A DNA stretch of 64,000 nucleotides. Origin: Sideroxydans lithotrophicus ES-1. Lineage in GTDB: Bacteria; Pseudomonadota; Gammaproteobacteria; Burkholderiales; Gallionellaceae. Within the stretch, counting starts at the first letter, position 1; each line of letters opens with the position of its first letter. A program made the position numbers and the translations under genes. Where the stretch lies: NCBI RefSeq assembly GCF_000025705.1, contig NC_013959.1:2302001-2366000 (forward strand), given 5' to 3'. Under the pieces are notes generated by a model. It had not been told where the DNA came from. It was given only the letters and a program-made list of their open reading frames with translations, and did not search any database. Below are positions 26,640 through 35,350 of the stretch, piece after piece.

Positions 26640-27236
26640 TCAACGGTATTTGCGGATCAACCCCACCAGCACACCGAAAATCTCCAGCGTGCCTTGCGGC
26701 CGTATGACCGGATAAGCCGGATTGGCCGGACGCAGAATATATTGGCCACGTTCCTTGTCCAGCGTCTTCAGGGTGAACTCGTTGTCCACGATAGCCACGA
26801 CAATATCGCCGATATTGGCGACGTGGCGCTTCTCCACCACCGCCACATCGCCCTCATGGATACCCGCGTCGATCATGGAATCACCCTTCACCGTGATCAT
26901 TGTGGTGGTGGAAGGCTTGTCGACCAGCATCTCGTCGATGACGAAATACTCCCCGTGCGTCTCGTTCACCGCGACCGGCATGCCGGCCTGCACGGTAGCC
27001 TCGGCCAGCGGCCGGGCAAAGAACTGGCGGCTGGGTATCCACATCCCGTCCGGCGTGCGTTCAACGAACCCGGCCTTCTCCAGACGATCCAGGATCGCCT
27101 TGACCCAGGACTTGGAAGCGATGCCGAACACGTCGCACAAGGCGGCATAGGAAGGGATGCTCTTCCACGAGGCATAGTAATCCTGCAGCTTCGCCAGATA
27201 CTCCGCGTCTCTGGCACTGGGGTCGGAATCGGACAT
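26640..27236 (-). CDS. lexA: LexA-type SOS repressor (S24 peptidase)
   Basis: 198 residues from ATG 27236 with GAGGTGA upstream. N-terminal winged HTH (SIPSYAALCDVFGIASKSWVKAILDRLEKAGFVER) differs from the E. coli RFR recognition helix. Self-cleavage site A84-G85 in VQAGMPV, Ser120 in KGDSMIDAGI and Lys157 in EFTLKTL give the 37-residue Ser-Lys spacing of LexA. It should repress SOS genes and self-cleave with RecA filaments. Its own promoter carries two GAAC-N4-GTTC palindromes instead of CTGT-N8-ACAG, fitting the altered HTH. No recA, imuA or dnaE2 is in the window. Confidence 0.85.
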   Translation of the reverse strand: MSDSDPSARDAEYLAKLQDYYASWKSIPSYAALCDVFGIASKSWVKAILDRLEKAGFVERTPDGMWIPSRQFFARPLAEATVQAGMPVAVNETHGEYFVIDEMLVDKPSTTTMITVKGDSMIDAGIHEGDVAVVEKRHVANIGDIVVAIVDNEFTLKTLDKERGQYILRPANPAYPVIRPQGTLEIFGVLVGLIRKYR

Positions 27237-27250
27237 GATGTCACCTCTAC

Positions 27251-27264
27251 AGAACGAACGTTCT
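27251..27264. promoter_or_regulatory. LexA operator candidate O2 (AGAACG-AA-CGTTCT)
   Basis: AGAACGAACGTTCT, arms AGAACG/CGTTCT. It lies around the expected transcription start of lexA, 15 bases upstream of the start codon. Its centre is 24 bp from the other operator. Confidence 0.7.
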
Positions 27265-27267
27265 TGC

Positions 27268-27296
27268 ATCCTAAAGAACGAGCGTTCTGATGTCAA
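27268..27296 (-). promoter_or_regulatory. lexA promoter
   Basis: On the minus strand: perfect -35 TTGACA (27296-27291), 17-bp spacer, -10 TAGGAT (27273-27268). The upstream operator occupies almost the whole spacer. Confidence 0.75.
27275..27288. promoter_or_regulatory. LexA operator candidate O1 (AGAACG-AG-CGTTCT)
   Basis: AGAACGAGCGTTCT between the -35 and -10 boxes of the lexA promoter. It shares the AGAACG-N2-CGTTCT pattern with the second site, supporting autoregulation. Confidence 0.75.
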
Positions 27297-27322
27297 TACA
27301 TAAAGGTAACAAGGAGCAAATC

Positions 27323-27343
27323 CCCTCTCCCGCTGGGAGAGGG
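27323..27343. repeat. dispersed-type hairpin repeat CCCTCTCCC-GCT-GGGAGAGGG
   Basis: Perfect 9-bp stem followed by TTAGGGTGAGGG. This wording is a well-known intergenic repeat in many proteobacteria. It sits upstream of the lexA promoter. Confidence 0.7.
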
Positions 27344-27443
27344 TTAGGGTGAGGGAGCATTCTTTGAATTCCCCCTCCCACACTAGCCTTCTCCCAAAAT
27401 TGAGGGGGAGACAGTTTTATCCGGTACCCCCGCAAGACTCCCT

Positions 27444-27452
27444 TGCTAGAAT
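27444..27452 (+). promoter_or_regulatory. extended -10 element (TGC-TAGAAT)
   Basis: TGCTAGAAT at 27444-27452 about 27 bases before the TTG start at 27479; no good -35 box, as is common for extended -10 promoters. Confidence 0.4.
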
Positions 27453-27478
27453 GCCGCGCCGATCATGGAGACCTGCTT

Positions 27479-27982
27479 TTGCATAAGTTAAAACGCCTGT
27501 TGCTGGTTCCGCTGTCGTGGCTCGCCGCAATGGTCTTCCTGATCGAGGAAGCCATCTGGGACTGGACTGCCGCGCTCATGGCGAGGCTCGGCGCGGTCCG
27601 CTTCATCCATGCAGTCGAAGAACGCATCGCCGCCTTGCCGCCGCGCTGGGCGTTGGTCGCCTTTCTGTTGCCCAGCGTCACCCTCATTCCGGCAAAGCTG
27701 ATCGGCGTGCATGCCATCGCCACCGGACACTGGTTGCTCGGCAGCACAGTCTTCATGCTGGCAAAACTGCTCGGCATGGCATTGTTCTCGCGTATCTTCA
27801 ACCTCACCCGCCCGGCGCTGATGCAACTCGCCCGGTTCGCAAAGCTGTATGCCGCGGTGATGCATTACCGCAACCGCATCCACGATTACCTCGACAACTG
27901 GCCTGCCTACCAGCGCATCAAGCAGCGTATAAAGATCCTGACTGCTTCGATCAAAACAACCTTCAAGCGCAATATGAAATAA
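27479..27982 (+). CDS. membrane protein of unknown function
   Basis: 167 residues from TTG 27479, chosen because GGAG (27467-27470) lies 8 bases upstream; no ATG gives the first hydrophobic segment. Hydrophobic segments at about 5-23 (LLLVPLSWLAAMVFL), 60-80 (WALVAFLLPSVTLIPAKLIGV) and 87-107 (LLGSTVFMLAKLLGMALFSRIF), then a basic, tyrosine-rich tail (HYRNRIHDYLDNWPAYQRIKQRIK). No named family. It stands alone between lexA and the secretion-system remnant. Confidence 0.6.
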   Translation: MHKLKRLLLVPLSWLAAMVFLIEEAIWDWTAALMARLGAVRFIHAVEERIAALPPRWALVAFLLPSVTLIPAKLIGVHAIATGHWLLGSTVFMLAKLLGMALFSRIFNLTRPALMQLARFAKLYAAVMHYRNRIHDYLDNWPAYQRIKQRIKILTASIKTTFKRNMK

Positions 27983-28036
27983 GTAATAGACCGTTTGGCA
28001 TATTGACCCTGTCCCAAGGTCGGGTTAGCTTGCGGC

Positions 28037-29309
28037 ATGTTTCTCACCGCCCAGATCATGAGCTTCATCGTCGCGCCTCTATTCAGAACACGCCTGAACG
28101 AACAGTTCATGCTGGGTGCGCGTAATCAGGCATTCACCACCGAATACGTGTCCGGCCTGGAAACCGTCAAGAGCCTGCAGATGGAACCGCAGCTCAATGC
28201 CCGCTACAGCGACTACCTCGCCGAATACCTGCGTACCGGTTTCAATGTCCGCCAGATCGGCAACACCTATAACGTCATTTCCAACGGCCTCGAACAAATG
28301 ATGACCCTGCTCATCCTGATCGTAGGGGCCTATACCGTGATGAACAGCAGCGACTTCTCCATCGGCATGCTCATCGCCTTCCAGATGTACGCCAGCAAAG
28401 TCTCCCAACCCATGCTGCGGCTGGTGGGGCTGTGGCAGCAGTTCCAGCAGGCCAACATGTCTGTGCAGCGCCTGGGCGACATCATGAACGCCCCGATGGA
28501 ACCGTATTCAGTCCTGCCCAGCCGCATGCGCGAAGGCAAGGGCCAGATCGACATCGAAGCCTTGAGCTTCCGCTATGCCGAAGATAGGCCTTTCCTGTAC
28601 CAGAACTTCAACCTCAAGGTCGTCCCCGGCAAGGTCGTCGCCATCATGGGGCCATCGGGTTCCGGCAAGAGCACGCTCACCAAACTCCTGCAAGGCTTCT
28701 ACCAGCCCGCCAGCGGCACCATCAAGATCGACGGCAACGATATTCGCTATCTGTCGGCCAACGAACTGCGCCACTACTTCGGCGTGGTGCCACAGGAAAC
28801 GGTACTGTTCTCCGGCACCATCTACGAAAACGAGCCGCATGCGGTGAGTTTCAGTGCAGGCTAATGTGAGCGGAGCGAACGTTATGCCGGAACTACAACT
28901 ACCTTGCCACACCACCTTCGACCAGATCGTGCAGTGCTGCAAGATGGCCGAGATACACAGCGCCATTGAAGCATTGGCACAAGGCTACCAGACCGAGATC
29001 GGGGAACGCGGTGTCGGACTCTCCGGCGGGCAGAAGCAACGCATGGCCATTGCGCGTGCACTTATCAAACAACCCAAGATACTCGTCTTCGATGAAGCCA
29101 CCAGCAGCCTTGATTCCAACACGGCCGAACACTTCGCCGCCACCATCAACCAGCTCAAAGGCAAAGTCTCGATGCTGTTCATCACCCATGCCATGCCGAA
29201 GAACCTGCTGGTGGATGAAGTGGTGAGAATTGGGCAGGGGACGTTGAGTGCGGTGAGTGATTCCAATGAACCACATCAGAAGGAAGTTGAGGGTGGAGCA
29301 CATGGGTAA
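28037..29309 (+). pseudogene. type I secretion ABC transporter (HlyB-type), truncated and disrupted
   Basis: Two frames together carry the rear part of an RTX-type exporter. Frame one (28037-28864) has the last transmembrane helices (FIVAPLFRTRLNEQF, EYVSGLETVKSLQMEP) and Walker A GPSGSGKST. Frame two (28854-29309) has the signature LSGGQKQRMAIARAL, Walker B ILVFDEATSSLD and the H-loop ITHAM. The C39-like peptidase region and the first TM helices (about 300 residues) are missing. Roughly 57 bp (28832-28888) of unrelated sequence with a stop interrupts the nucleotide-binding domain right after TIYEN. It probably once served the RTX protein downstream and cannot make a working transporter now. 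Confidence 0.85.
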
Positions 29310-29373
29310 GGCGGACGCATCATGGATCGTAGCGGACGATTGGATATTCTGAAATGTATTCGAGGGGATCTAC

Positions 29374-30093
29374 ATGAGTAACAACAATTGGGTGACGAAG
29401 CATATTACGAGACTTGTATTGTTGATGATGATAGGGGTAGGTATGGATGCCAACGCAGGGTTGTTCGGAATCGGGGGCGCAAGCTGGAAAGAAGAAGCAC
29501 TTCAACCAGATGGGCAGAAGATCATGGTTGAAAGAAACGTTGTTCGCAAAGGAAACCATGAGATAGGGCAACGACCGCCAATCGGGAATCAAAGTCTGAC
29601 CTTCAGTATTCCTAATACCGGCGAACGTGTTACTTGGGAAGATTCCTACAGCGAAGACGTTGGCGGCGGTAATTTCAACCCCATGCTGCTTGGCGTTCAA
29701 AAAAACACTGCATATGTACTCGCCTCTCCTGCAGGTTGTTTGTCTTATAACAAATGGGGCAGGCCTAATCCTCCTTATGTCATATTCAAATATGAGGCTA
29801 AGCAGTGGCAACGGATTCAACTGCAGGAATTGCCAGCAGAATTCAAATCACCAAACTTGGTTATCTCATCACCTGATGATGCGGCAGAAGAAGCTACTCA
29901 TGGCATTCTCATGGCAGACAAAATCAGTGAATTAAACACAGGATTCCAACAGCCTGTATACATGTCCATCCTGAGGGAGCCGCTTGCCGCTAGCGGTCAA
30001 GGAAGTTGTCCAGAATTAGTTTATTACAAAGGTGCATGGATAGGTCCAGGGGACTCTATTGGCAAGAGAATGATGGATCGTATTAAGAAATAA
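29374..30093 (+). CDS. exported protein of unknown function linked to the RTX gene
   Basis: 239 residues, ATG 29374 with GAGGGGATC upstream. Signal peptide with cleavage near MDANA-GLFG (residue 28). The mature part has ITFSIPNTGERVTWEDSY-like strands, PAGCLSYNKWGRPNPPYVIFKYEAKQWQRI and a second cysteine near the end (GSCPELVYYKG), possibly forming a disulfide. No family recognised. Base composition is more AT-rich than the flanking core genes. It ends 24 bp before the RTX gene and is probably cotranscribed with it. Confidence 0.65.
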   Translation: MSNNNWVTKHITRLVLLMMIGVGMDANAGLFGIGGASWKEEALQPDGQKIMVERNVVRKGNHEIGQRPPIGNQSLTFSIPNTGERVTWEDSYSEDVGGGNFNPMLLGVQKNTAYVLASPAGCLSYNKWGRPNPPYVIFKYEAKQWQRIQLQELPAEFKSPNLVISSPDDAAEEATHGILMADKISELNTGFQQPVYMSILREPLAASGQGSCPELVYYKGAWIGPGDSIGKRMMDRIKK

Positions 30094-30117
30094 CTAAACT
30101 TCTAGAGGGTTAAGAAC

Positions 30118-33100
30118 ATGACAACTACTGTTGATTATGCATTAATGTCCGGTGCATCCTATATCTCAAACCGCGCTAGCTTAAACAGTTTTCCAATTCC
30201 GCTAGGTTGGGCTAAGGTGATAAACCCAGATTCATATGTTATTGACCCTATATCTGGATTTGAAGCTATTTCCTATACAAATGGCACTGATATCGTAATT
30301 TCCTTCGCCGGAACCGATCCTAAATCCACTGCCGACAAATTGGCCGACGCCGAGCTGGCACTGGGTGCGTGGTCCGACCAACTCGGTGAGGCGGCGGCCT
30401 ATTACTTGCAGATCAAGGCAGCGAGCCCACTAGGTGCCAACATTACCTTCACTGGTCACTCGTTAGGCGGTGGATTAGCTGCATTGATGAGCGTATTTTT
30501 CAACATACCCGCAGTTACATTCGACCAGGCACCTTTTGCAGCCTCCGCCACGCTGGTAATGCGCGCCAACCTGATTAATTATCTCGAAACAACCGCTCAC
30601 TATACAGCTACCGACTTGGCAGCGCTGGCACCGGAACTCTTTGGGTTCACACTGGCAGGTGGCAATAGCACTGTCAGCGATATCACTGTTCAAGGAGAAT
30701 TCCTGTCGACATTTCCTTGGAATGCGCTCACACGGATAGGTACACCACCGACGATAATTTCCGACAGTGCTGCTGGAGTGGATCCGCAAGACCTGCATTC
30801 GATAGCGTTGCTCACCGCTTTCGAGCAGAGCCAGCAGACCGCAGCTACAGGATATGCACTGAATGACGTTACCAATAAGCTCACTGATCTTCTGAAGATG
30901 GTCTTTGATACCAGATTGTTTGCGCATTCAACTGACCGGAATAATACGCAGTATGTAAATTTCCTCGAAGACATCGTTCGTCATCAATCCGGCGTTGCCG
31001 CCGACACCGTGATGGGAGCGACGGCCATTCCATCGGACAGCATGGTTACTCGTTTCACTACCGACCTGTGGCAGATTGCGCAGGACGGTGGCCTGTCGAT
31101 GGTCGACAAGAATCTGACCGATGCATTGATCGCGTTTGCCATGCAATCCTATTATGAAGGGGCTAATTCGAGTGACTCAACGGGAACAAAGCATCTTTTC
31201 AACGCAGTGAGCGGCGGCATTGAATTTGCTATTACCGACGTATCTAAAAGCGGCACACTGGATACTGCTAAAGGCTATTCCCAGTATTTCGCAAAAATTC
31301 TTACCGATAATACCGATTCAAACTTTACCTATCTAAGCAATGCAGAACGTGCCGCCATTAAATCTGTACTTTTCACGCTACAAGACTGGTTCATCCAGGC
31401 GGGTGCAACAGACATGTATGCGACAGCAAGCGACACGAGCGGTGCTTTCATGTTGGGAGGAACGGGAAGCGACGTACTGGCTGGCGGAGCTATGAATGAC
31501 TTGTTGGTGGCTGGTCAAAATGGCAACGATACGTTGAATGGTGGTACAGGTAATGACACGCTCATTGCTGGCTCAGGCAATGATTTTCTCGTGGGAGGGG
31601 AGGGTAACGATACCATTTATGCCGGTAGCGGCTTCGACACCTTCAACTACGTTTCGCCTAGTTTTGGAACGACAACAGAAACTATAATTTCGGCTGCAAC
31701 TGGGACGGGGATGGTGGAGGTAGATGGCACTCAATTGACAGGCGGCAGTGCGGTTCGAGAAAAAAACAGAGTATGGACTGACGATAATGGAGATCAATAC
31801 CAATACGTTGCTTCCAGTGTCAACCCATATATAGGCACATTAACCATCACTCAAGGACTACTGGGAGCAGACGGCAATCAGATCGTCATCCAGAATTTCG
31901 ATCTGTACAAGGCACAGACTGACCAGAACGGTTACCTGGGCATTAAACTTACCGAACAATTGGCGATTAAAGCGGATACAAGCACCATCAATCCCTTTGC
32001 TAGCAGCACGCCAATCAATTCAACTGCTGACGTTCCCAAAGGCAATACCCAAGCTTTCACGATTTATGCATCTGCTGTCAGTTCTGTGGATCAAACTATC
32101 CAGATTAGCTTACAAGGCGGTGGTTCAAATCAATACGTTTGTACGGGTGCGACTATCGTTGCCTTCGATGCAAACGGCAATGCCACGGTCATCATCCCCG
32201 CGGGCCAAGATCATGTCTCTGTCACGTTGGTGGATGCCAACAACACCAATAGTGCAGACGTACTCACTTTAACGGCGACATTGGTCGATCCCAATGCTCC
32301 GGCGGGCAGCACACCTGTCACCAGCAACAACCTCGCCATCACTTTCGACAGCCCGAATCCCAATGCGAACCCCACTCAGCCAACGCCGGGTACTGCCGAC
32401 TACAGCATCAATGGCGACGCGGCTCCACAGGAATTTACCGATGAAGTGGCGGTTGGGACGCCAATCGATCCCAGTTGGAAATGGGGGGCGATTGTAAGTA
32501 CACAAGTCGGTGCCACACACACAGTAACCGATGCCAGTAATAATGTGTACACAGTCGTCGATAGCTACATCTACACCCATTACAAATACGATCAGGCGGG
32601 CAACCTGATCCCCAGCGCAGCCGACCCCAACCGCAACGACAGCCTGGTCGGCACAAGCGGCAACGACTCGATCAATGTGGGCGGAGGCGACAACACCATC
32701 AGCGCAACGCAAGGCGGCAACGACACCCTCATCGGTGGCGACGGCAAAAACTATATCAACGCAGATAGCACCGGCAACAACGTCATCACAGTAGGTAATG
32801 GAGGCAACACCATTACCGTGGGTGACGGAAAGAACGTCATTACAAGTGGTAGCGGCAACGACACTATCAAGGCAGGAAAGGGCGACAACATCATCATCGG
32901 TGACGACGGGAAGGACATCATCCTCGCAGGCAACGGCAACAACCAAATCTATGCCAACTCTCAGGTTGATTTAGCCACTGCACTCGCACAACAGAAGACT
33001 GCCACGTTCAATAGTCAAAATGGCAGCCTGATTGCCGTCGGCGACGGCGACAATCTCATCGTTGGCAGTACCGGCAATGATGTGATTTTTACGGGGACGG

Positions 33101-34170
33101 GGAATAACACGATTGTATGCGGGCCGGGATCGGTGGAGTTTTTTGGTGGCAGAGAAGTTAGCAACGTGCAATCAGACTGGAGCGTCAATGTCCAATTGGC
33201 GTCTATCATGACGAATCCACGGGTCATTGAGACTTATTCTCAATTAACCGTGACCAGCAGCGCTCCATTCATCAATGCGCCCAATCCGTATTACGGTACC
33301 ACGGTGTCTGGCGTCCCCGTCGGCAGTGGCAACGACACCATCTTCGGAGGGACGGGAAACAGCGTATATGACCTCTCCAATGGCAACAATTGGCTGGATG
33401 CGGGAGGTGGGAACGACTTGATTTTGTCAGGGATCGGCAGCAATGTCATCTATGGCGGGATCGGCAACGACACGATCTTCGGTGCTGGCGGAAAAGACTT
33501 CATCAACCTCGAATCCGGCAGCGACACCGTTGTACTGTTCGGCGGCAGCAACACCGTTGTTGGAGGCAGCGGCGACAACCTGATTTATTCCGGGGATACG
33601 ATCAACTGGGCGACCTCGACCCCCACTGCGAACAACTACATCTACGGCGGCTCCGGCAACACCATTATCTACGGCTCCGGCGGCAACGACACGCTACTTA
33701 GCGGCAGTGCAAGCGGAACCAACAAATCCACCACTATTTTTGCGGGCGACGGCAATGAATACATCGTCGGCGGTAACGATAGCGACACCATCCTGGGCGG
33801 CGCAGGCAGCGACACCATCTATGCAGGTGACGGCAATACCACCATTCAACTGAGCACCAACACAAACGAAAACAGCAACGTATACGGCGGCAATGGTTCG
33901 GACACGATCATTGGCGGGGCAGGCAACGACACTATCTCGGCAGGTGATGGTGGTACTGCGAGCATCAAAAGGGTCAGCATCGCATTTAATTTCCCAAAAT
34001 CATGCCACGTCGCCCACGCATTAACACGCCAAATATCCCGCAGCACATCGTGCAGCGCGGAATCAATCGCGAACCGTGTTTCTTCGCCGAAGAGGATTAT
34101 CACTGTTACCTCCACTGGCTACAGAAATCGGCTGGCGATTGGCACTGCGCCATTCACGCTTTTGTACTGA
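30118..34170 (+). CDS. RTX protein with N-terminal lipase-like domain, 3' end replaced
   Basis: 1350 codons from ATG 30118. Residues ~1-240 resemble class 3 lipases: IVISFAGTDP and nucleophile elbow G113-H-S115-L-G-G. Glycine-rich calcium-binding nonapeptides GGxGNDTL follow at ~450-510 and again at ~841-1285, separated by a ~130-residue Calx-beta/Ig-like region (~620-760). Such proteins leave the cell through type I secretion with a C-terminal signal. Here the RTX series stops near nt 33960; the last ~68 codons (from SIKRVSIAF) read through a transposase fragment in another frame, so the natural secretion signal is lost. Probably a non-secreted relic. Confidence 0.8.
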   Translation: MTTTVDYALMSGASYISNRASLNSFPIPLGWAKVINPDSYVIDPISGFEAISYTNGTDIVISFAGTDPKSTADKLADAELALGAWSDQLGEAAAYYLQIKAASPLGANITFTGHSLGGGLAALMSVFFNIPAVTFDQAPFAASATLVMRANLINYLETTAHYTATDLAALAPELFGFTLAGGNSTVSDITVQGEFLSTFPWNALTRIGTPPTIISDSAAGVDPQDLHSIALLTAFEQSQQTAATGYALNDVTNKLTDLLKMVFDTRLFAHSTDRNNTQYVNFLEDIVRHQSGVAADTVMGATAIPSDSMVTRFTTDLWQIAQDGGLSMVDKNLTDALIAFAMQSYYEGANSSDSTGTKHLFNAVSGGIEFAITDVSKSGTLDTAKGYSQYFAKILTDNTDSNFTYLSNAERAAIKSVLFTLQDWFIQAGATDMYATASDTSGAFMLGGTGSDVLAGGAMNDLLVAGQNGNDTLNGGTGNDTLIAGSGNDFLVGGEGNDTIYAGSGFDTFNYVSPSFGTTTETIISAATGTGMVEVDGTQLTGGSAVREKNRVWTDDNGDQYQYVASSVNPYIGTLTITQGLLGADGNQIVIQNFDLYKAQTDQNGYLGIKLTEQLAIKADTSTINPFASSTPINSTADVPKGNTQAFTIYASAVSSVDQTIQISLQGGGSNQYVCTGATIVAFDANGNATVIIPAGQDHVSVTLVDANNTNSADVLTLTATLVDPNAPAGSTPVTSNNLAITFDSPNPNANPTQPTPGTADYSINGDAAPQEFTDEVAVGTPIDPSWKWGAIVSTQVGATHTVTDASNNVYTVVDSYIYTHYKYDQAGNLIPSAADPNRNDSLVGTSGNDSINVGGGDNTISATQGGNDTLIGGDGKNYINADSTGNNVITVGNGGNTITVGDGKNVITSGSGNDTIKAGKGDNIIIGDDGKDIILAGNGNNQIYANSQVDLATALAQQKTATFNSQNGSLIAVGDGDNLIVGSTGNDVIFTGTGNNTIVCGPGSVEFFGGREVSNVQSDWSVNVQLASIMTNPRVIETYSQLTVTSSAPFINAPNPYYGTTVSGVPVGSGNDTIFGGTGNSVYDLSNGNNWLDAGGGNDLILSGIGSNVIYGGIGNDTIFGAGGKDFINLESGSDTVVLFGGSNTVVGGSGDNLIYSGDTINWATSTPTANNYIYGGSGNTIIYGSGGNDTLLSGSASGTNKSTTIFAGDGNEYIVGGNDSDTILGGAGSDTIYAGDGNTTIQLSTNTNENSNVYGGNGSDTIIGGAGNDTISAGDGGTASIKRVSIAFNFPKSCHVAHALTRQISRSTSCSAESIANRVSSPKRIITVTSTGYRNRLAIGTAPFTLLY

Positions 34171-34379
34171 TGACCAACCATGTACATCTGCTGGTGACAT
34201 CAGAAAGGGCGGACGGCATCGCCAAGATGATGCAATCCATCGGACAGCGATTTTGGGTTTTGAACGGGAGAATTAAGATGCGAAATCCGTTTATCCTTGA
34301 CGTACGTCTCCGGAAGGCAAAGAATCGTGCCGGCATGGCCAAGACTCGCTTCCAACCCAATCTTGTGGAGAGATCATGA
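34002..34379 (+). pseudogene. REP-associated tyrosine transposase (RAYT/Y1_Tnp), truncated
   Basis: Starts MPRRPRINTPNIPQHIVQRG and has the HUH motif NHVHLLVT, as in IS200/IS605-like RAYT proteins that process REP hairpins. Homology stops near codon 85 (QSIGQRFW); the tail (VLNGRIKMRNPFIL...) is unrelated, so the catalytic tyrosine region is gone. It lies inside the last part of the RTX reading frame in a different frame, marking the insertion or deletion junction. Its stop overlaps the DUF3617 gene start by 4 bp. Confidence 0.85.
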
Positions 34380-35350
34380 ACAAACATTCTGTCGCCTTCC
34401 TTGCCCTGATGTCCGGTGTGTTGAGTGCTGCAGCCCACGCTGCACCCGGCGAATATTGGGAAGTCACCAACAAGATGGAGATGCCCGGCATGCCCTTCGC
34501 GATGCCTGCCACCACCATGAAAGTCTGTATCCCGAAAGGTGGAGAAAACGATCCCCAAAAGACTTCCGGCGACAAAGACTGCAAGATGACCGACATCAAG
34601 ACGGTGGGCAACAAGACCACCTGGAAAGCGCGTTGCGACCGCAACGGCGAGGTCATGACCGGCAGCGGCGAGCAAACCACCAGCGCCAATGGATACCAGG
34701 GGAAAATGAGATTCTCCGGTAAATCTGGCGGGGAGGACATGAACATGAGCATGGCTTTCAGCGGCAAGCGTCTCGGCGGCAGTTGCGACTCGGAAGAGGC
34801 AGTCAAGAAAGCCAAAGCCCAGATGTGCGACAAATCGCGCTACATCACCACTGCCGACTGGATAACCAATGCCGACCTCATCCTGCGACCGAACTCGGCC
34901 TGTGCCGACCAGCGTAGCCAGTTGTGCGACTTGGTCCAACGCGACACGCCCAAGGACGTTCGCTCCTATGAGGCGCTGCTGATGCACGACCAGCAGATGG
35001 GCAGCAATATCTCGGTCGCCAAGGAATGCAAGCTGGACATGAAGGCCACCACCAAATCGATCTGCAAGAAACTCGATGCAGACAACTACGGCCAGCTCTC
35101 CGCTCATTGCCCAGCCGAGGCCAAGGCTTTCCGGGTAGCTCAGCGGCGCAGGGAATGCGAGGGCCGCAGCTATACAGCTGAAACACGCGCGGCTGATCTG
35201 AAGAAGTGCCTGAGCGGCAAAGCCGATTCTTCGGATGAAGACAGCTCAAGCGAAGCCCCAGCAAAGCAATCGAGCAAATCATCCGGCAGCAGTACGGCAT
35301 CAGATGCACTGGAGGCTGCGAAGAAACTGAAGGCACGCTTCGGGTTCTAA
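34376..35350 (+). CDS. DUF3617-type exported protein
   Basis: 324 residues, ATG 34376 with GGAGAG upstream. Signal peptide ending AAAHA-A. Residues 25-140 follow the DUF3617 pattern (GEYWEVTNKMEMPGMPFAMP, KVCIPKG, CKMTDIKTVGNKTTWKARC, GxQTTSANGYQGKMRF). The rest is cysteine-rich (about ten Cys) and ends in a low-complexity S/D/E/K stretch, unusual additions for the family. Function unknown; presumably periplasmic. The next gene starts immediately after its stop. Confidence 0.78.
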   Translation: MNKHSVAFLALMSGVLSAAAHAAPGEYWEVTNKMEMPGMPFAMPATTMKVCIPKGGENDPQKTSGDKDCKMTDIKTVGNKTTWKARCDRNGEVMTGSGEQTTSANGYQGKMRFSGKSGGEDMNMSMAFSGKRLGGSCDSEEAVKKAKAQMCDKSRYITTADWITNADLILRPNSACADQRSQLCDLVQRDTPKDVRSYEALLMHDQQMGSNISVAKECKLDMKATTKSICKKLDADNYGQLSAHCPAEAKAFRVAQRRRECEGRSYTAETRAADLKKCLSGKADSSDEDSSSEAPAKQSSKSSGSSTASDALEAAKKLKARFGF

